Shown here in pieces: positions 52,366 to 63,959 of a stretch of DNA of 64,000 nt. Below the pieces are notes generated by a model, which ran no database searches, was not told the origin of the DNA, and worked only from the letters and a program-made list of their open reading frames with translations. Within the stretch, counting starts at the first letter, position 1. Each line of letters begins with the position of its first letter. Source of the DNA: Eutreptiella sp. 'Long Island Sound 2002' (Eukaryota > Euglenozoa > Euglenophyceae > Eutreptiales > Eutreptiaceae); assembly GCA_964036045.1 (NCBI GenBank), contig OZ038379.1, positions 19,687,017-19,751,016 on the forward strand. The letters run 5' to 3'. Position numbers and translations under genes: made by a program.

Positions 52366-53100
52366 AACCTCCGCTAGGGGTCACCATGATGCCCCTAGGG
52401 GCCCCTAGTATCTCAAAGTATGGGTCTCTAGTACGGCTAGACGCCCAAATAGTTGCACTGCGCGCGCAATGCGCGCGCACTGCGCTTAAGGCTCCCCCCA
52501 TGTACATACATGACCATGACCATGTACATACAAGACAGTCACACCACTGGGACGCCATGAAATGGAAGAGACATTGCTGTTCACGACAACAAACAAAAGG
52601 ATGTGTACACGGAATTTGCGTTCTTTTGCCCTCCAAATTAACAGACCTGGTTCTTGCAACGACTCCAAGATATGCATCGCGCGCACCACACACGCACCGT
52701 GTCCGCTACTCCCTCCACATCCAACAACCCCTAGGAACCTTTGGGATGTTGTTGGGTGATCGTTCGGTGACAATGGAAGTGTGTGTAAACTCATGTAGCA
52801 CCAACTTGGCCCTACTATTGGTACTTATTGGCCCCCAAAAGCGCCTCTTTGGGGGGGACTTAAGCACATTCTGCAACACACACCATGCATCAGAGAACAT
52901 TTCATAAACAGCATGCCACACACAACCTGGAATACACTATATGCACCACACCACACATAACACACAACATGTAACACACAATATGCAATACATCATATTG
53001 AACACACAACGTGCCACACACAACACGCAACACATGTCATGAAAAACACAGTGCGCGCGCAGTGCGACTACTGGGGCCTTTGGCCATACTAGAAACCCAG
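52340..53100. mobile_element. Possible small element bounded by inverted GC-motif ends
   Basis: The block at 52425-52495 (tgggtctctagtacgg ... ttgcactgcgcgcgcaatgc) reappears as its reverse complement at 53045-53100 (gtgcgcgcgcagtgcg ... tactagaaaccca). The inverted ends face each other around about 550 bp containing an AC-rich repetitive stretch at 52920-53040. No target-site duplication was established. Confidence 0.4.
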
Positions 53101-53840
53101 GGGTCTTGTGCGGCGTGTGTACTACCCTCTCTCCACTGTTTTGGCTACTGTTTCGTGTTTCTCTCCTGATCTTGACCAGGGCATTTTTTCGCGCTCCTTC
53201 AGGGGCGTGTTTACATGCGTATTGACCTATATCATCGCTTTGTCACTTGCCATGTCAGCTTTGTCAAGATCTTAGGCAATACTGCGGGGAACCTAGTCCA
53301 AAAGTAGCGCACAGTGCGCACAGTGCAGGGATTCCCTTTGATGTGTTTCCACCGCAATGGCGGAAAATTCGTCGGCCTGTAGTGTACAACTTCCCCACAA
53401 CGTCCCTCATCTCTATTCCAGGTGCCTTGCCGAAGGGAATAGAATTTTTTTTTTGCTCAGACCAAGATGAGCTGGCGTAGCCTGCTCGTGTCACAGTACC
53501 CGAGGTAACCCCTCGGGATCAAGGTTGAGAGCTGTCCCGTGCTACGATGATCCCACAAATGACTGTGGTAGCGGATCTGACACGTAGTGAGGATTAGCTG
53601 AGTCTGAAACCAGGTTATGCAGTGGGAGATTGCCACGCTCGTAGGCTTCCCAGTGTGCATGAGGCACAATGATTGTAGGCTGAAGAAGACAGCGGTGTGA
53701 AGATTGAAGGCCGAGGTGAATCAGCAGGCCGCATTTCATACACTATCAGAGTGGGAGGGGTATGACATTCAGTGACGATTGGTCATTTAGGCACCATTGG
53801 TCACTATTCGCTTAGGGTAGAGTGCACTGCTGTGGAGTGG
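53101..53840. other. Intergenic DNA
   Basis: No gene. A degenerate GC motif (gcgcacagtgcgcacagtgc) lies at 53308-53327. Confidence 0.4.
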
Positions 53841-53844
53841 TCGG

Positions 53845-53942
53845 TTATTAGGGGGCCTATTAGGGGGCCTATTTGGGGGCCTATTAGGGGGCCTATTAGG
53901 GGGCCTATTAGGGGGCCTAGTAGGGGGCCTATTGGGGGGATG
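53845..53942 (+). repeat. 12-bp tandem array, left copy
   Basis: The unit is ttagggggccta in about eight copies, followed directly by gggggatgtttgcccggcgcgcgctcgg. The same array and GC block border 55675-55830 in mirrored order, so the two may be the ends of the transposon between them. Confidence 0.85.
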
Positions 53943-54096
53943 TTTGCCCGGCGCGCGCTCGGCACACTACTTTTCTATTAACTATCCCGACTTCAGCCCC
54001 AGATTTACCCTCCCATGGAGAAGCCCCCCAAGTAGACCACATTGCACTGCACACCTTCCCTACAAAGCACGTTGCAAAATAAAGCAGGATCTGTGA

Positions 54097-55352
54097 TTTC
54101 AATCACTCCAACTGTCATTTGTAGTGTAATTAACAAACAACATTGGTCCCACAAGTGTGGGTGTCAATACATTTAATACAGTAGTGCTCCTTACACTCAT
54201 CACAAACTGCGACGGTGGAGCGCCTTTGGCAACACAAAACACACACTTCCGCCTCATCCTCTGCCTCATCTTGCGTGGCGGCCGAGTTGCTTTGGTCCGT
54301 CCAAACCTGAGGCGGGACATGCTCCCATGGTCCGTAGGGGGGGTGACGGACTTGCCTCCGGATGCAAAGCTGAGTGAAATGCAACAAACAACTCATTGGG
54401 GCCGCCACGCCGGATGTTCCTAACCAAACCCCAATGCCACAACCGAGCAAACAGCTGCTCAATGCGTGCCCTGTACCACCCATGGACATCATTGTAACAT
54501 TGTTGGCAGGCTGTCAAAGTGCCATTCTTTCTTCCAATGAATGGCACAATGACATGAATCCGGCCTTTATAAGCACCATCATGGCCCCCAACTTCAAAAC
54601 CAAAGAAATCACCTCGGGTACGAGAAGGTCCATACCCATCCTAAATCAAAACATCTGCTGATGTCCCGGGGGCCAAGGGGCAAATCCATATAATGTTGCC
54701 CAACATATCAACGGCAACAGTCACCTTGTAAACATGGGACGCATACTTAGGATTCCACAGGTATGCACTCCATATCCCGCCAATGGAACTGATGGGCATG
54801 GAGTCTGTGAAATGCGTCATAAAGAATGGAAAATGGGGACAATGGTTGAAAGGATTCAACCTGTCGGCCCATCGAATCTCTTGAACAACATGGTTAAGGT
54901 ATTCGCGAACACGGGCAACACTCTGCCGCCAGGAAACCTCCGAACATTCCGTGTGAGGCATGAAAGCACCGCTCTCTGCCGGTGGGGTGTGTTTCATCCA
55001 AAAAAAAATCGAAACAATGACTCACGGTCAAGGAGCTCGGGGTGCCCGTACTTCATCAAAATTCCTCCAATGTTTCGGCATCTGCACCCATCCGTGCAAC
55101 TTGGGTACGCACACAGGTGGACTTACACCGTTTCACCCACCATTGGACACCACCACATTTGCCATCGTCGTAGATGGGGTGCAAAGGGTGTGCCAAATTC
55201 TTAGACACGGCGAGGAGACATTCCAAAATCTGATCCTCTGTCTTTTTGATCTCCCTCGCAACCTCTTCCGCTGTGTACTCTCTTTCAGTGGAGGGTTCAA
55301 CAAGGTTAGGGTTTTCGGGGGTCCCAACAAAGGGAACAAAATCAGAAGTCAA
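54097..55352 (-). pseudogene. DDE transposase, Harbinger/ISL2EU-like, with C-terminal Cys/His finger, frame-broken
   Basis: Read on the minus strand from 55352: a TSDFVPFVGTPEN leader, the AEEVAREIKK helix, then (new frame) TDSMPISSIGGIW, the first-Asp region (KVTVAVDMLGNIIWICPLAPGTSADVLI), GFEVGGHDGAYKGRI, and the catalytic-Glu segment CYNDVHGWYRARIEQLFARL. After another frame change come LLHFTQLCIRRQV, an acidic run and a B-box-like finger (CVLCCQR ... CDECKEHYCIKCIDTHTC). The order D ... D ... R.RIEQLF fits DDE superfamily 4 transposases, the PIF/Harbinger group. At least two or three frame breaks mean this copy is dead. A second remnant lies at 15363-15663. The terminal finger is reminiscent of the C-terminal fingers seen in some other transposases. 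Confidence 0.7.
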
Positions 55353-55550
55353 AACCTACGCCGGGGGTCACCATGATGCACCACGCAACAAAGCGTGGAT
55401 TCAAAGATTGTCCCGGTTTCCTCAATAGCACCGGAAGGTTGGGGCCCAAAAGAGGGCGGAAATGCTACGTCACCCCTGCATTCTCGGGGTCCCCAACAAA
55501 GGGAACAAAATCAGAAGTCAAAACCTACGCCGGGGGTCACCATGATGCTC
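55312..55550 (-). repeat. Tandemly duplicated transposon leader exon
   Basis: The block ggggtcccaacaaagggaacaaaatcagaagtc ... gggggtcaccatgatgc occurs at about 55317-55378 and again, nearly identical, at about 55487-55549. A third copy lies near 52345-52392 and a partial one at 61668-61690. Between the two copies lies one hairpin core of the 48-bp satellite (55381-55398). Confidence 0.8.
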
Positions 55551-55674
55551 CTAGTATTTCAAAGTGTGGGTCTCTGGTACAGCTAGGCGCCCAAATAGCT
55601 GCACTGTGCTAAGTGCGCCCCCTTAGTGCACCCCCTAAAAGGCCACTCGAGGGGCACGGGTCCAAAAAGATGCC

Positions 55675-55832
55675 CGGCGCGCGCCCGGCGCACGAACGTT
55701 CCCCCATTAGGGGGCCTATCAGCGGGCCTATTAGGTGGCCTATTAGGGGGCCTATTAGGGGTGCTATTAGGCGGCCTATTATGCGGCCTATTAGGGGGCC
55801 TATTAGGTGGCCTATTAGCCGTGCCGGGGCCC
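55675..55832 (+). repeat. GC block plus 12-bp tandem array, right copy
   Basis: gcccggcgcgcgcccggcgc is followed by cgttcccccattagggggcc and about nine variable 12-bp units (ttagggggccta). Here the GC block precedes the array; at 53845-53960 it follows it. Confidence 0.8.
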
Positions 55833-56960
55833 AGAGCCGCTTGAGCCACGCCTTCTGGCAGTGTGCAGCCAGGTGCGGTAGCTGCGGCGCCATTTCCTAC
55901 CGGGCCGCGATAAGCTCACTGGCAAGGGGCCATAAAGGGGGGGGGGGGGGGGGCGACAAGGGATACCCCAAGTTGGGACCTGGGACCCCGCCATGGGTTA
56001 GGGGGTCCATGGGGGCATTTGTGCACAGCCTGGGCACTACACGCACATTACATGGGGAAATTGGGGTTTTCTGCTACCATTGGCAATACTTTTGCCTTTG
56101 TGGACCATACTACACCCCACAATGTTGCACAACCTGATGTTTCACCCCTCCCCCCCCCGCCATGCCATCCACAGCCCCGAATTGCAAACTGAACAGCGGT
56201 CGAAGCGGAGGGGGGACCGTGCCGACCGGCTTGCTTCGCATGGTTCTGACACCGACGTAGACGGTGTATTCGACCGCCGCGATGGTCGGGGATCGCGCTG
56301 CTTAGCCTTTGGCAATGCGAGGAGACTACGGCCGAGCTGACTGGGAGAGGGTGGCGGTGAAGGTGACCGCACCCGGTACTCCCTTTCCATTGATGTGGAC
56401 ATCAAGGTCTGAGAGACGGCAAAGTAGTGGATGCCCCCGAACAGAGTACCCAAATGTAGCACCATAGCACCAAATCGGGTCACCTTTTTGGGTGACGTGC
56501 ACAACAACACACACAAATGCACTAGAAATGAAGGCTAGGCATGCAAGCAAGTCACATAAATGCACAACAAGGCTCATTGTTATTGATACTAGGCACTACT
56601 ATGCAGATTGGGTATGGTCTTGTGCAAACTTTGTGCACATCTCGCGCGCAGCGTGTGCATGCCGCACAATACGCCCCCTATATACAAGAAAAAAGTTCTT
56701 TAGGCCCCAGGTCCCAGTACACAGATAGCGGCCACACTACACAAAGAAGTTTTGACCCCCCCCGCCCAAAAAAAAGGGGCACCTGGGTATGGAGGGGGGT
56801 CAAAATCCAAAAATTCATTGGGGGGCATTTTTGGTCCCAAAATGATGATTTTGCAAGGGGTTAGACGTCAAAAACCATGCCTTGAGGTATGCTACGCAAA
56901 TGACCCCAAAGAAGGGGAGGTTATACAATGCCTGCGCTTGCGCTTGATCTAACAACCACT
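55833..56960. other. Intergenic DNA
   Basis: No gene recognised. A G tract lies at 55936-55953. A gcgcgcagcgtgtgcatgc block near 56643 may be a decayed GC motif. Confidence 0.4.
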
Positions 56961-56974
56961 CTTCAAGGTGATTT

Positions 56975-57570
56975 GGAGGGGAGATACCAAGAAGTCAATG
57001 AAATGTGGTGAACTAAAATGACCTTTTCTCCCAGCCATTGCACCAAATTTCGGGTTTTGTGGGAGTGATTTGTACGCTGAGGCCATGCTGCAGCTACAGA
57101 AGCTGAGGTTTCATATTTTCCATTGAAGGGCTTTGAGATATTTTGGTATTTGTGTAGCCCCACGGTCCGGTTTCCCACCAAAGTGTGCAAGAGAGATATC
57201 GAGAAATCAATGAAATGTGGTGCACCAAAATGACCTTTTCTCCCAGCCATTATATTTGTACACTGAGACCACGCTCTATCTATAGAAGCTTAGCTTTCAG
57301 ATTTCCATTAAAGACTTTTGATGTACTTAAGTAGCTCCACGGTCCGGTTCCCCACCAAAATGTGGAGGTGAGATACCAAGAAGTCAATGAAATGTGGTGC
57401 ACTAAAATGACTCTTTCCTGCAGCCATCATACCAATTCTCGGGTGTTTTGGGACTCATTGGAGTCCTGAGACCATGCTCTATCCAGAGAAACCGGGGTTT
57501 CAGATCTTCCATCGAAGAGATCTGAGATATTTTGTACTTGTGTGGCCCCACAGCCCGGTTCCCCACCAAC
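56975..57570 (+). repeat. Dispersed ~200-bp repeat D, three copies
   Basis: Units carry gagataccaagaagtcaatg, aaatgtggtgcac.aaaatga, agaccatgctctatccagag and ccggttccccaccaaaatgtgg. A larger cluster of the same family lies at 59968-61060. Coding potential is unclear. Confidence 0.8.
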
Positions 57571-58133
57571 AAGCGCCATAGGAAGCCCGGCCCGCCCACC
57601 CGCGACAAGACCCGGCGGCAGAGGCGTGGTGGTGGTGGTGGTATATGTGGTACTAGCAGTTGTGGTGGTGGTAACCAGTAGTTGTGGCGGCAGTAGCATA
57701 TCTACAATTGTAGCATCTCACTTGTTTCATTTTCTAAACCGCTCACACCGTTTAATAGACCTACGTCCTATTGTTTGACAATACCCAATCACCACACTTG
57801 ACAGATAAATATACTCAATTCATAAGTCTCGTTCATGGGATGTACCTAATGCTATTAAATGACACCTTGCTTCATGAATGAATTTCAGCGCATATTACAT
57901 GCTACTATCACGGCAACAAAATTGTGCGACACAAAGAATATCACCACATGCTACACTAGCTATGCACAACGTCTTCTTTTACCTCTTTGCGATCAACGGA
58001 AAAGGAAAAAAAACAGAACAAGAAAATAGCATATCGAACAATAATAGTTTACTTATTTTACACAAACAACAACAACGAAACAAAAATGACAAAAAAATAA
58101 AGGATAACCCAATTGATGTCATTAGCTTTGTGA
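57571..58133. other. Intergenic DNA with trinucleotide-rich tract
   Basis: A (GGT)n-like tract lies at 57627-57700. No gene. DNA becomes AT-rich after about 57720. Confidence 0.5.
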
Positions 58134-58178
58134 CTAGGCTTGGGAAGGACTCACTATGCTCCTCCTTCCCAAGCCTAG
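58134..58178. repeat. Perfect 16-bp inverted repeat (hairpin)
   Basis: The arms at 58134-58149 (ctaggcttgggaagga) and 58163-58178 are exact reverse complements with a 13-nt loop, in AT-rich DNA. Confidence 0.95.
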
Positions 58179-58257
58179 AAACGCCGAAAGTATCAGAAGT
58201 TTCGGTATGTACCAACAATTACACGTTTGATTGCACGGATTTTAGCTGAAAATCATG

Positions 58258-58950
58258 ACTAAAAACCTGATTTTCGCGGAAAATGCGGGCAAGCTAGACC
58301 TATGACAGGCCCTCATATCCTTTTACAATACGTCTTCACCTTTCATTCCAACTCAACGATATGTTACAGAACGACCTCCGACAAATTAGAGTATGAACTG
58401 CAAATTGCTACTTTTGACAAAAAATGCAAAACCCCCAATGCTTATAACTCGGGGCCAACGGGCCTTCAATGGGCAAACAAGTGACCTTTTGCATTCGTCT
58501 AGGTCTGAATAACTCCATTATGCTTGGTTGAGGGCTTGGTAACCTATGTGCTTCTTACCCGACTACGTGCTGATGGGTACACGTTTTGACGTGGCAGGGT
58601 ACGCACAACATATATCTGATTTTACCTAAAAATGACCACCAAAGATGCTATTTTTGCGAAAAATGAGTGTGAGACGGCCTGTGACGGGCCCTATTATCCT
58701 TTTAGGACATGTTCTCAGCTTTCAAACGAGCCCAACACTTTGTTCTAACTCCACGGTATGTTGGAGAACGAGGTCCGACGAATGGACCCACAGACCGAAA
58801 AAGTCCATTTTGGACCAGAATGCCAAACCCCCGGTTGATATATCTAGGGGTTGTTGGGGGTACACCATGCAAACTAGTGGCCATTCCCCTCCCTCTAGGT
58901 CCAAACTACTCAAATATGCTTGGTTGAAGTCCTACGGAAGCATGGGGATG
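58258..58950 (+). repeat. Repeat E, two copies about 360 bp apart
   Basis: Collinear landmarks: gac.ggccct..tatcctttta, cgatatgtta/cggtatgttggagaacga, ccaaaccccc/gcaaaaccccc, and tatgcttggttga. Diverged tandem pair. Confidence 0.7.
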
Positions 58951-59967
58951 CAACCGGAACACCGGGGGGGAGACCCATGATTTTGGTAGGCAGGTGTTGT
59001 GACAGCACCAAAAAACACAGCTTAAAAAGCACGTATCTTTGAGTTTTCGCCCCCATGTGCTCTCTATAGAGGCCATAGGGACGTAACATTGCTTATACCC
59101 ATTCCATTGGACCCATACGGGACTAGTCTGCACAAAGGTTCAATCCCTAGGCCGGGATATAGCGCTTTGACAAGGCTGTACAATGGAGACAGGCAACCTC
59201 AACTAAGTAATGCTTTTTCTAGCTTTTGTACCCTCTTTCTAGGCATCAAGAGGAGGCTAGAGGGATCAACCTTGGGGATTTTCACATAATTTGGGTGCAA
59301 ATGAACTTGGATTGTCACTTGGTTCGTTCCTAGACCCTCGTGGTTTCGCTACAATAGGCCTACGAAATAGGCCAAAATGGCCAAACTGAGCCAACTGTAT
59401 CAAAACTGGAAAAAAATCATATCTTTGGCCTACCGGCTCGAATTTCGATAAACCGAAAGCTAAATTTGGGTAGTTTTTGACGCTGAACACAATTATTTAG
59501 TCAAAGGCCCAGCGTCGAACTGCCTGATTGCGGAAATCGACGATCGGTGTTCCGGAACATTCATTCGTGCAATTTTGCGGAAAAGCGATGTAACAACATT
59601 ATTCGGGCTTTAAAACCCTTTACATTTATGGTCTTATATCGAATTTTTGTCCACTCTAGCTAGGTGCTTAGTTGGACAGGCCCGAATGTCGGCGACAGCC
59701 ACTGGTCACGCGTGCGCGCCGATTTTTGACCAGAAATCCGGATTCTGGCCAGTAAAAAAAAAAAGCCCAACTATACTTTTGTAGGGCCTGACCTGCCATC
59801 CATAAATACACTTTTGGTTCGTCCGGAACTTCGTCCGCTGCCAACAGTACGATAGCGCTAATCCGGCGGGATAATCACCGGGGTTAGCTTTACAGCTGAG
59901 CGTCGCTGGCGGCCGCGTGGCCCCTCCCCCGCGGCCGGACAGCATAGAGCGGGCCTTACAGCCCAAC
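58951..59967. other. Intergenic DNA
   Basis: No gene recognised; AT-leaning with scattered short open frames. Confidence 0.4.
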
Positions 59968-61060
59968 GGCAAAAATGTGGAAGCAAGATACCGAGAAATC
60001 AATGATATGTTGTGCACTAAAATGACCTTTTCTCTCCATCATGAGAACAAATGATAGGTTTTCTTGGCACTCATTTGAATCGTGAGACCGTGCCCTATTC
60101 AGAGAATTTGGGGTTTCAGATTTTCTGTTGAACATTTTTGAGATACTCTGTACTTTTGTGGCCCCACAGCCAGGTACTTAGGTAGCTCCACGGTCCGGTT
60201 CCCCACCAAAATGTGGAAGTGAGATGCCAAGAAATCAATGAAATGTGGTGCACTAAAATGACCTCTTCTGTGAAGCATTATACCAACTATAGCTTTTCTT
60301 GGGAGTCATTTGAATCCCGAGACCCTGCTCTATACAGAGAACCTAGGTTTTCAGATTTTCCAAGGAAGAGTTGTTGAGATGTGTTGGACGTTTGTGGCCC
60401 TACAGTCCCGTTCCCCATCAAATAGTGGAAATGAGACCCCGAGAAATCAATGAACTGTGTGGCACCAAAATGACCATTTCCCCCCGCCATTATGCCAACT
60501 CATTTGAATCCTGAAACCACGGTCTATCCAGAAAAACTGGGTTTTCAGATTTTCCATCGAACACTTTTGTACTTTTGTGGCCCCACAGTCCGGTTCCCCA
60601 CCAAAATGTGGAGGTGAGATATAGAGAAATCAATGAAATGTGGTCCACTAAAACGACCTTTTCTCGCAGCCATCATACCAAATATAGGTTTGTTGGAACT
60701 CATTTGAACCCTGAGACCATGCTCTATCCAGAGAAACTGCGCTTTCAGATTTTCGGTCGAAGAGTTTCGAGGTATTTTGTACTTTTGTGGCCCCATGGCC
60801 TGGTTCCCCACCAAAATGTGGAAGTGACATACCAAGAAATCAATGACATGTTGTGCACTAAAATGACCTTTTCTCTCAGCCGTTACACCAAATAAAGGTG
60901 TTCTTGCGCCTCATTTGAACGACGAGACCATGCTTTATCCAGAGAAACTGGGTTTTCCGTTTTTCCATCGGAGAGTTGTGAGATGTGTTGTACGTTTGTG
61001 GCCCCACAGTCCGGTTCCCCACCAAATAGTGGCCCTTTCTCCCCGTCATTATAACAACAG
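59968..61060 (+). repeat. Dispersed ~200-bp repeat D, second cluster, about five copies
   Basis: Same family as 56975-57570. Boundaries are seen at aaaatgtgga.gtgaga at about 59970, 60207, 60423, 60603 and 60813. Copies are 180-240 bp long and differ by substitutions and indels. Confidence 0.85.
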
Positions 61061-61194
61061 AAGGAACTACTACAAGCATGATCCAGCCCCCCTTTCCCTC
61101 TACAATCGGAGCACACCGCAACACATTACATTTCTGACCACAAAACCGGCGGTCAGAAAAAACAATGAAAATGACCGTCCGACGGGGTCCCGTC

Positions 61195-61700
61195 CTTGGG
61201 CCAAGTTGTTACACTGCGTGTGCACTGCGTGCGCACTGCGTGCGCACTGCGTGCATACTGCGCACGCCAGGATACTCACCCAAGAATACTTGTCACCTGA
61301 CTGGTTGCACAGCGAAGCAGCAAACCCCACATGAGAACGACGAAACTGCCTTCAACTTGGTACTCCACTGTCCCTATGAACAAACCAGTCAACCTTGTAA
61401 AGTCCGCTTGCTTCGAGTGTTTCGGGGCCCGTGGCTTCGCTCTTGGAGGCGGCGATGAGGTGTCCCTTGACTCGGAGCGTGGGGAATGTGTTGTCCGCGG
61501 TCTCTTGGGTGATGGGGACCGCGAATAGGGTGAAGGGGAGGGCGTTGGTGATTCTGAGCGTGGATGCGACACACTTGTTGATGGCGAGCGAGGTCAGTGA
61601 TGTGGTGGGGATGAAGGCTGAACCACAAACTCCTCAAGGTCCACGGGCTATGTATGGCTACATCACCCCTGCCTTCTCGGGGTCCCCATAGTGGGGAGAG
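61195..61700 (-). pseudogene. Transposon exon with Ser/Pro/Arg-rich region and intact donor site, copy 2
   Basis: The minus strand reads VGTPE-like leader DNA (61690), a short stop-bearing part, EEFVVQPSSPPHH (one frame change), then SHPRSESPTPSPSPYSR and PKRPRTTHSPRSESRD. It ends in VVLMWGLLLRCATSQVTSILG followed by ggtgagtatcctgg. The downstream intron start carries four to five tandem gcgcacgcagt units. It belongs to the same family as 33407-33560 and the 52-55 kb elements. Confidence 0.55.
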
Positions 61701-61839
61701 TTCAATGTGGGGGATGGAAAATGGGTAAAAATGGTTGACATTGGGCAACAAAAGGGTGACATTTAAAATTCTATTGCCTTCGGCAAGTCCACCTCGCAGA
61801 GATTCTACCCCAAGCCACACACACCCTAAATAGGGTAAA

Positions 61840-63759
61840 AACTACATAAATGTGGCCTAAAAAATGCTTTACATACCTTGGATGGTCATCTTAAACGGTG
61901 ACAATATCAAAAAAACAAGTTTCAAAAAATTCGATTTTTGAGCTGCCCAAGGTGAAAAACTACATAAGCAGGTTGTGTACCAATCCCTTGGGAGACCCCC
62001 CCCCCCCCGTGCGGCCAATACCCAAATAGGGTGAAAAACATGTAAATACGGCCTAAAACGTGCTTTACATACCTTGGATGGTCATTTTAAGTGGTCACAA
62101 TATCAAAAAAACAAGTTTCGAAAACTTCGATTTTTGAGCTGCCCAGGGTGGAAAACTGCATAAGCAGGTCGTGTACCAATCCCTTGGGAGACCCCCCCCC
62201 CCCGACCTAATACCCAAATAGGGTGAAAAACACGTAAATACGGCCTAAAACGTGCTTTACATACCTTGGATGGTCATTTTAAGTGGTCACAATATCAAAA
62301 AAACAAGTTTCGAAAACTTCGATTTTTGAGCTGCCCAGGGTGGAAAACTGCATAAGCAGGTCGTGTACCAATCCCTTGGGAGACCCCCCCCCCCCCGACC
62401 TAATACCCAAATAGGGTGAAAAACACGTAAATACGGCCTAAAACATGCTTTACATACCTTGGATGGTCATTTTAGGTGGTCACAATATCAAAAAAACAGG
62501 TTTCGAAAACTTCGATTTTTGAGCTGCCCAAGGTGAAAAACTGCATAAGCAGGTTGTGTACCAATCCCTTGGGAGCCCCCCCCCCCCACCCCCCGTGCGG
62601 CCAATACCCAAATAGGGTGAAAAACATGTAAATACGGCCTAAAACGTGCTTTACATACCTTGGATGGTCATCTTAAGTGGTGACAATATCAAAAAAACAA
62701 GTTTCGAAAACTTCGATTTTTGAGCTGCCCAAGGTGGAAAACTGCATAAGCAGGTTGTGTACCAATCCCTTGGGAGCCCCCCCCCCCCCCCCGACCTAAT
62801 ACCCAAATAGGGTGAAAAACACGTAAATACGGCCTAAAACATGCTTTACATACCTTGGATGGTCATTTTGTGTGGTCACAATATCAAAAAAACAGGTTTC
62901 GAAAACTTCGATTTTTGAGCTGCCCGGGGTGAAAAACTGCATAAGCTGGTTGTGTACCAATCCCTTGGGAGACCCCCCCCCCCCCGACCTAATACCCAAA
63001 TAGGGTGAAAAACACGTAAATACGGCCCAAAACGTGCTTTACATACCTTGGATGGTCATTTTAGGTGGTCACAATATCAAAAAAACAGGTTTCGAAAACT
63101 TCGATTTTTGAGCTGCCCGGGGTGGAAAACTGCATAAGCAGGTTGTGTACCAATCCCTTGGGGGACCCCCCCCCCCCCCCCCGACCTAATACCCAAATAG
63201 GGTGAAAACCACGTAAATACGGCCTAAAACATGCTTTACATACCTTGGAGGGTCATTTTAGGTGATCACAATATCAAAAAAACAGGTTTCGAAAACTTCG
63301 ATTTTTGAGCTGCCCGGGGTGAAAAACTGCATAAGCAGGTTGTGTACCAATCCCTTGGGAGACCCCCCCCCCCCCCCCGACCTAATACCCGAATAGGGTG
63401 AAAAACACGTAAATACGGCCTAAAACATGCTTTACATACCTTGGATGGTCATTTTAGGTGATCACAATATCAAAAAAACAGGTTACGAAAACTTCGATTT
63501 TTGAGCTGTCCGGGTTGAAAAACTGCATTAGCAGGTTGTGCACCCGTCCCTTGGGAGACCCAGCCCCCCCCCCGGACCTAACACCCAAATAGGGTGAAAA
63601 ATATGTACGTACGGCCTAAAACATGCTTTACATACCTTGGATGGTCATTTTGAGTGATCACAATATCAAAAAAACAGGTTTCGAAAACTTCTATTTTTCA
63701 GCTGTCCGGGGTGAAAAACTGCATAAGCAGGTTGTGCACCCGTCCCCTGGGAGCCCCCC
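61840..63759 (+). repeat. ~195-bp satellite, ten copies, running into the gap
   Basis: The unit carries tacccaaatagggtgaaaaa, cggcctaaaac, tgctttacataccttgg, cacaatatcaaaaaaaca, cgatttttgagctgcc and ccaatcccttgggag, then a C tract of 10-17. The ctttacatacc landmark recurs at 192-201 bp intervals, with the variation largely in the C tract. Confidence 0.97.
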
Positions 63760-63959
63760 NNNNNNNNNNNNNNNNNNNNNNNNNNNNNNNNNNNNNNNNN
63801 NNNNNNNNNNNNNNNNNNNNNNNNNNNNNNNNNNNNNNNNNNNNNNNNNNNNNNNNNNNNNNNNNNNNNNNNNNNNNNNNNNNNNNNNNNNNNNNNNNNN
63901 NNNNNNNNNNNNNNNNNNNNNNNNNNNNNNNNNNNNNNNNNNNNNNNNNNNNNNNNNNN
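63760..63959. other. Assembly gap (200 N)
   Basis: A run of exactly 200 N inside the satellite's C tract. The round number suggests an arbitrary scaffold gap. Confidence 0.99.
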
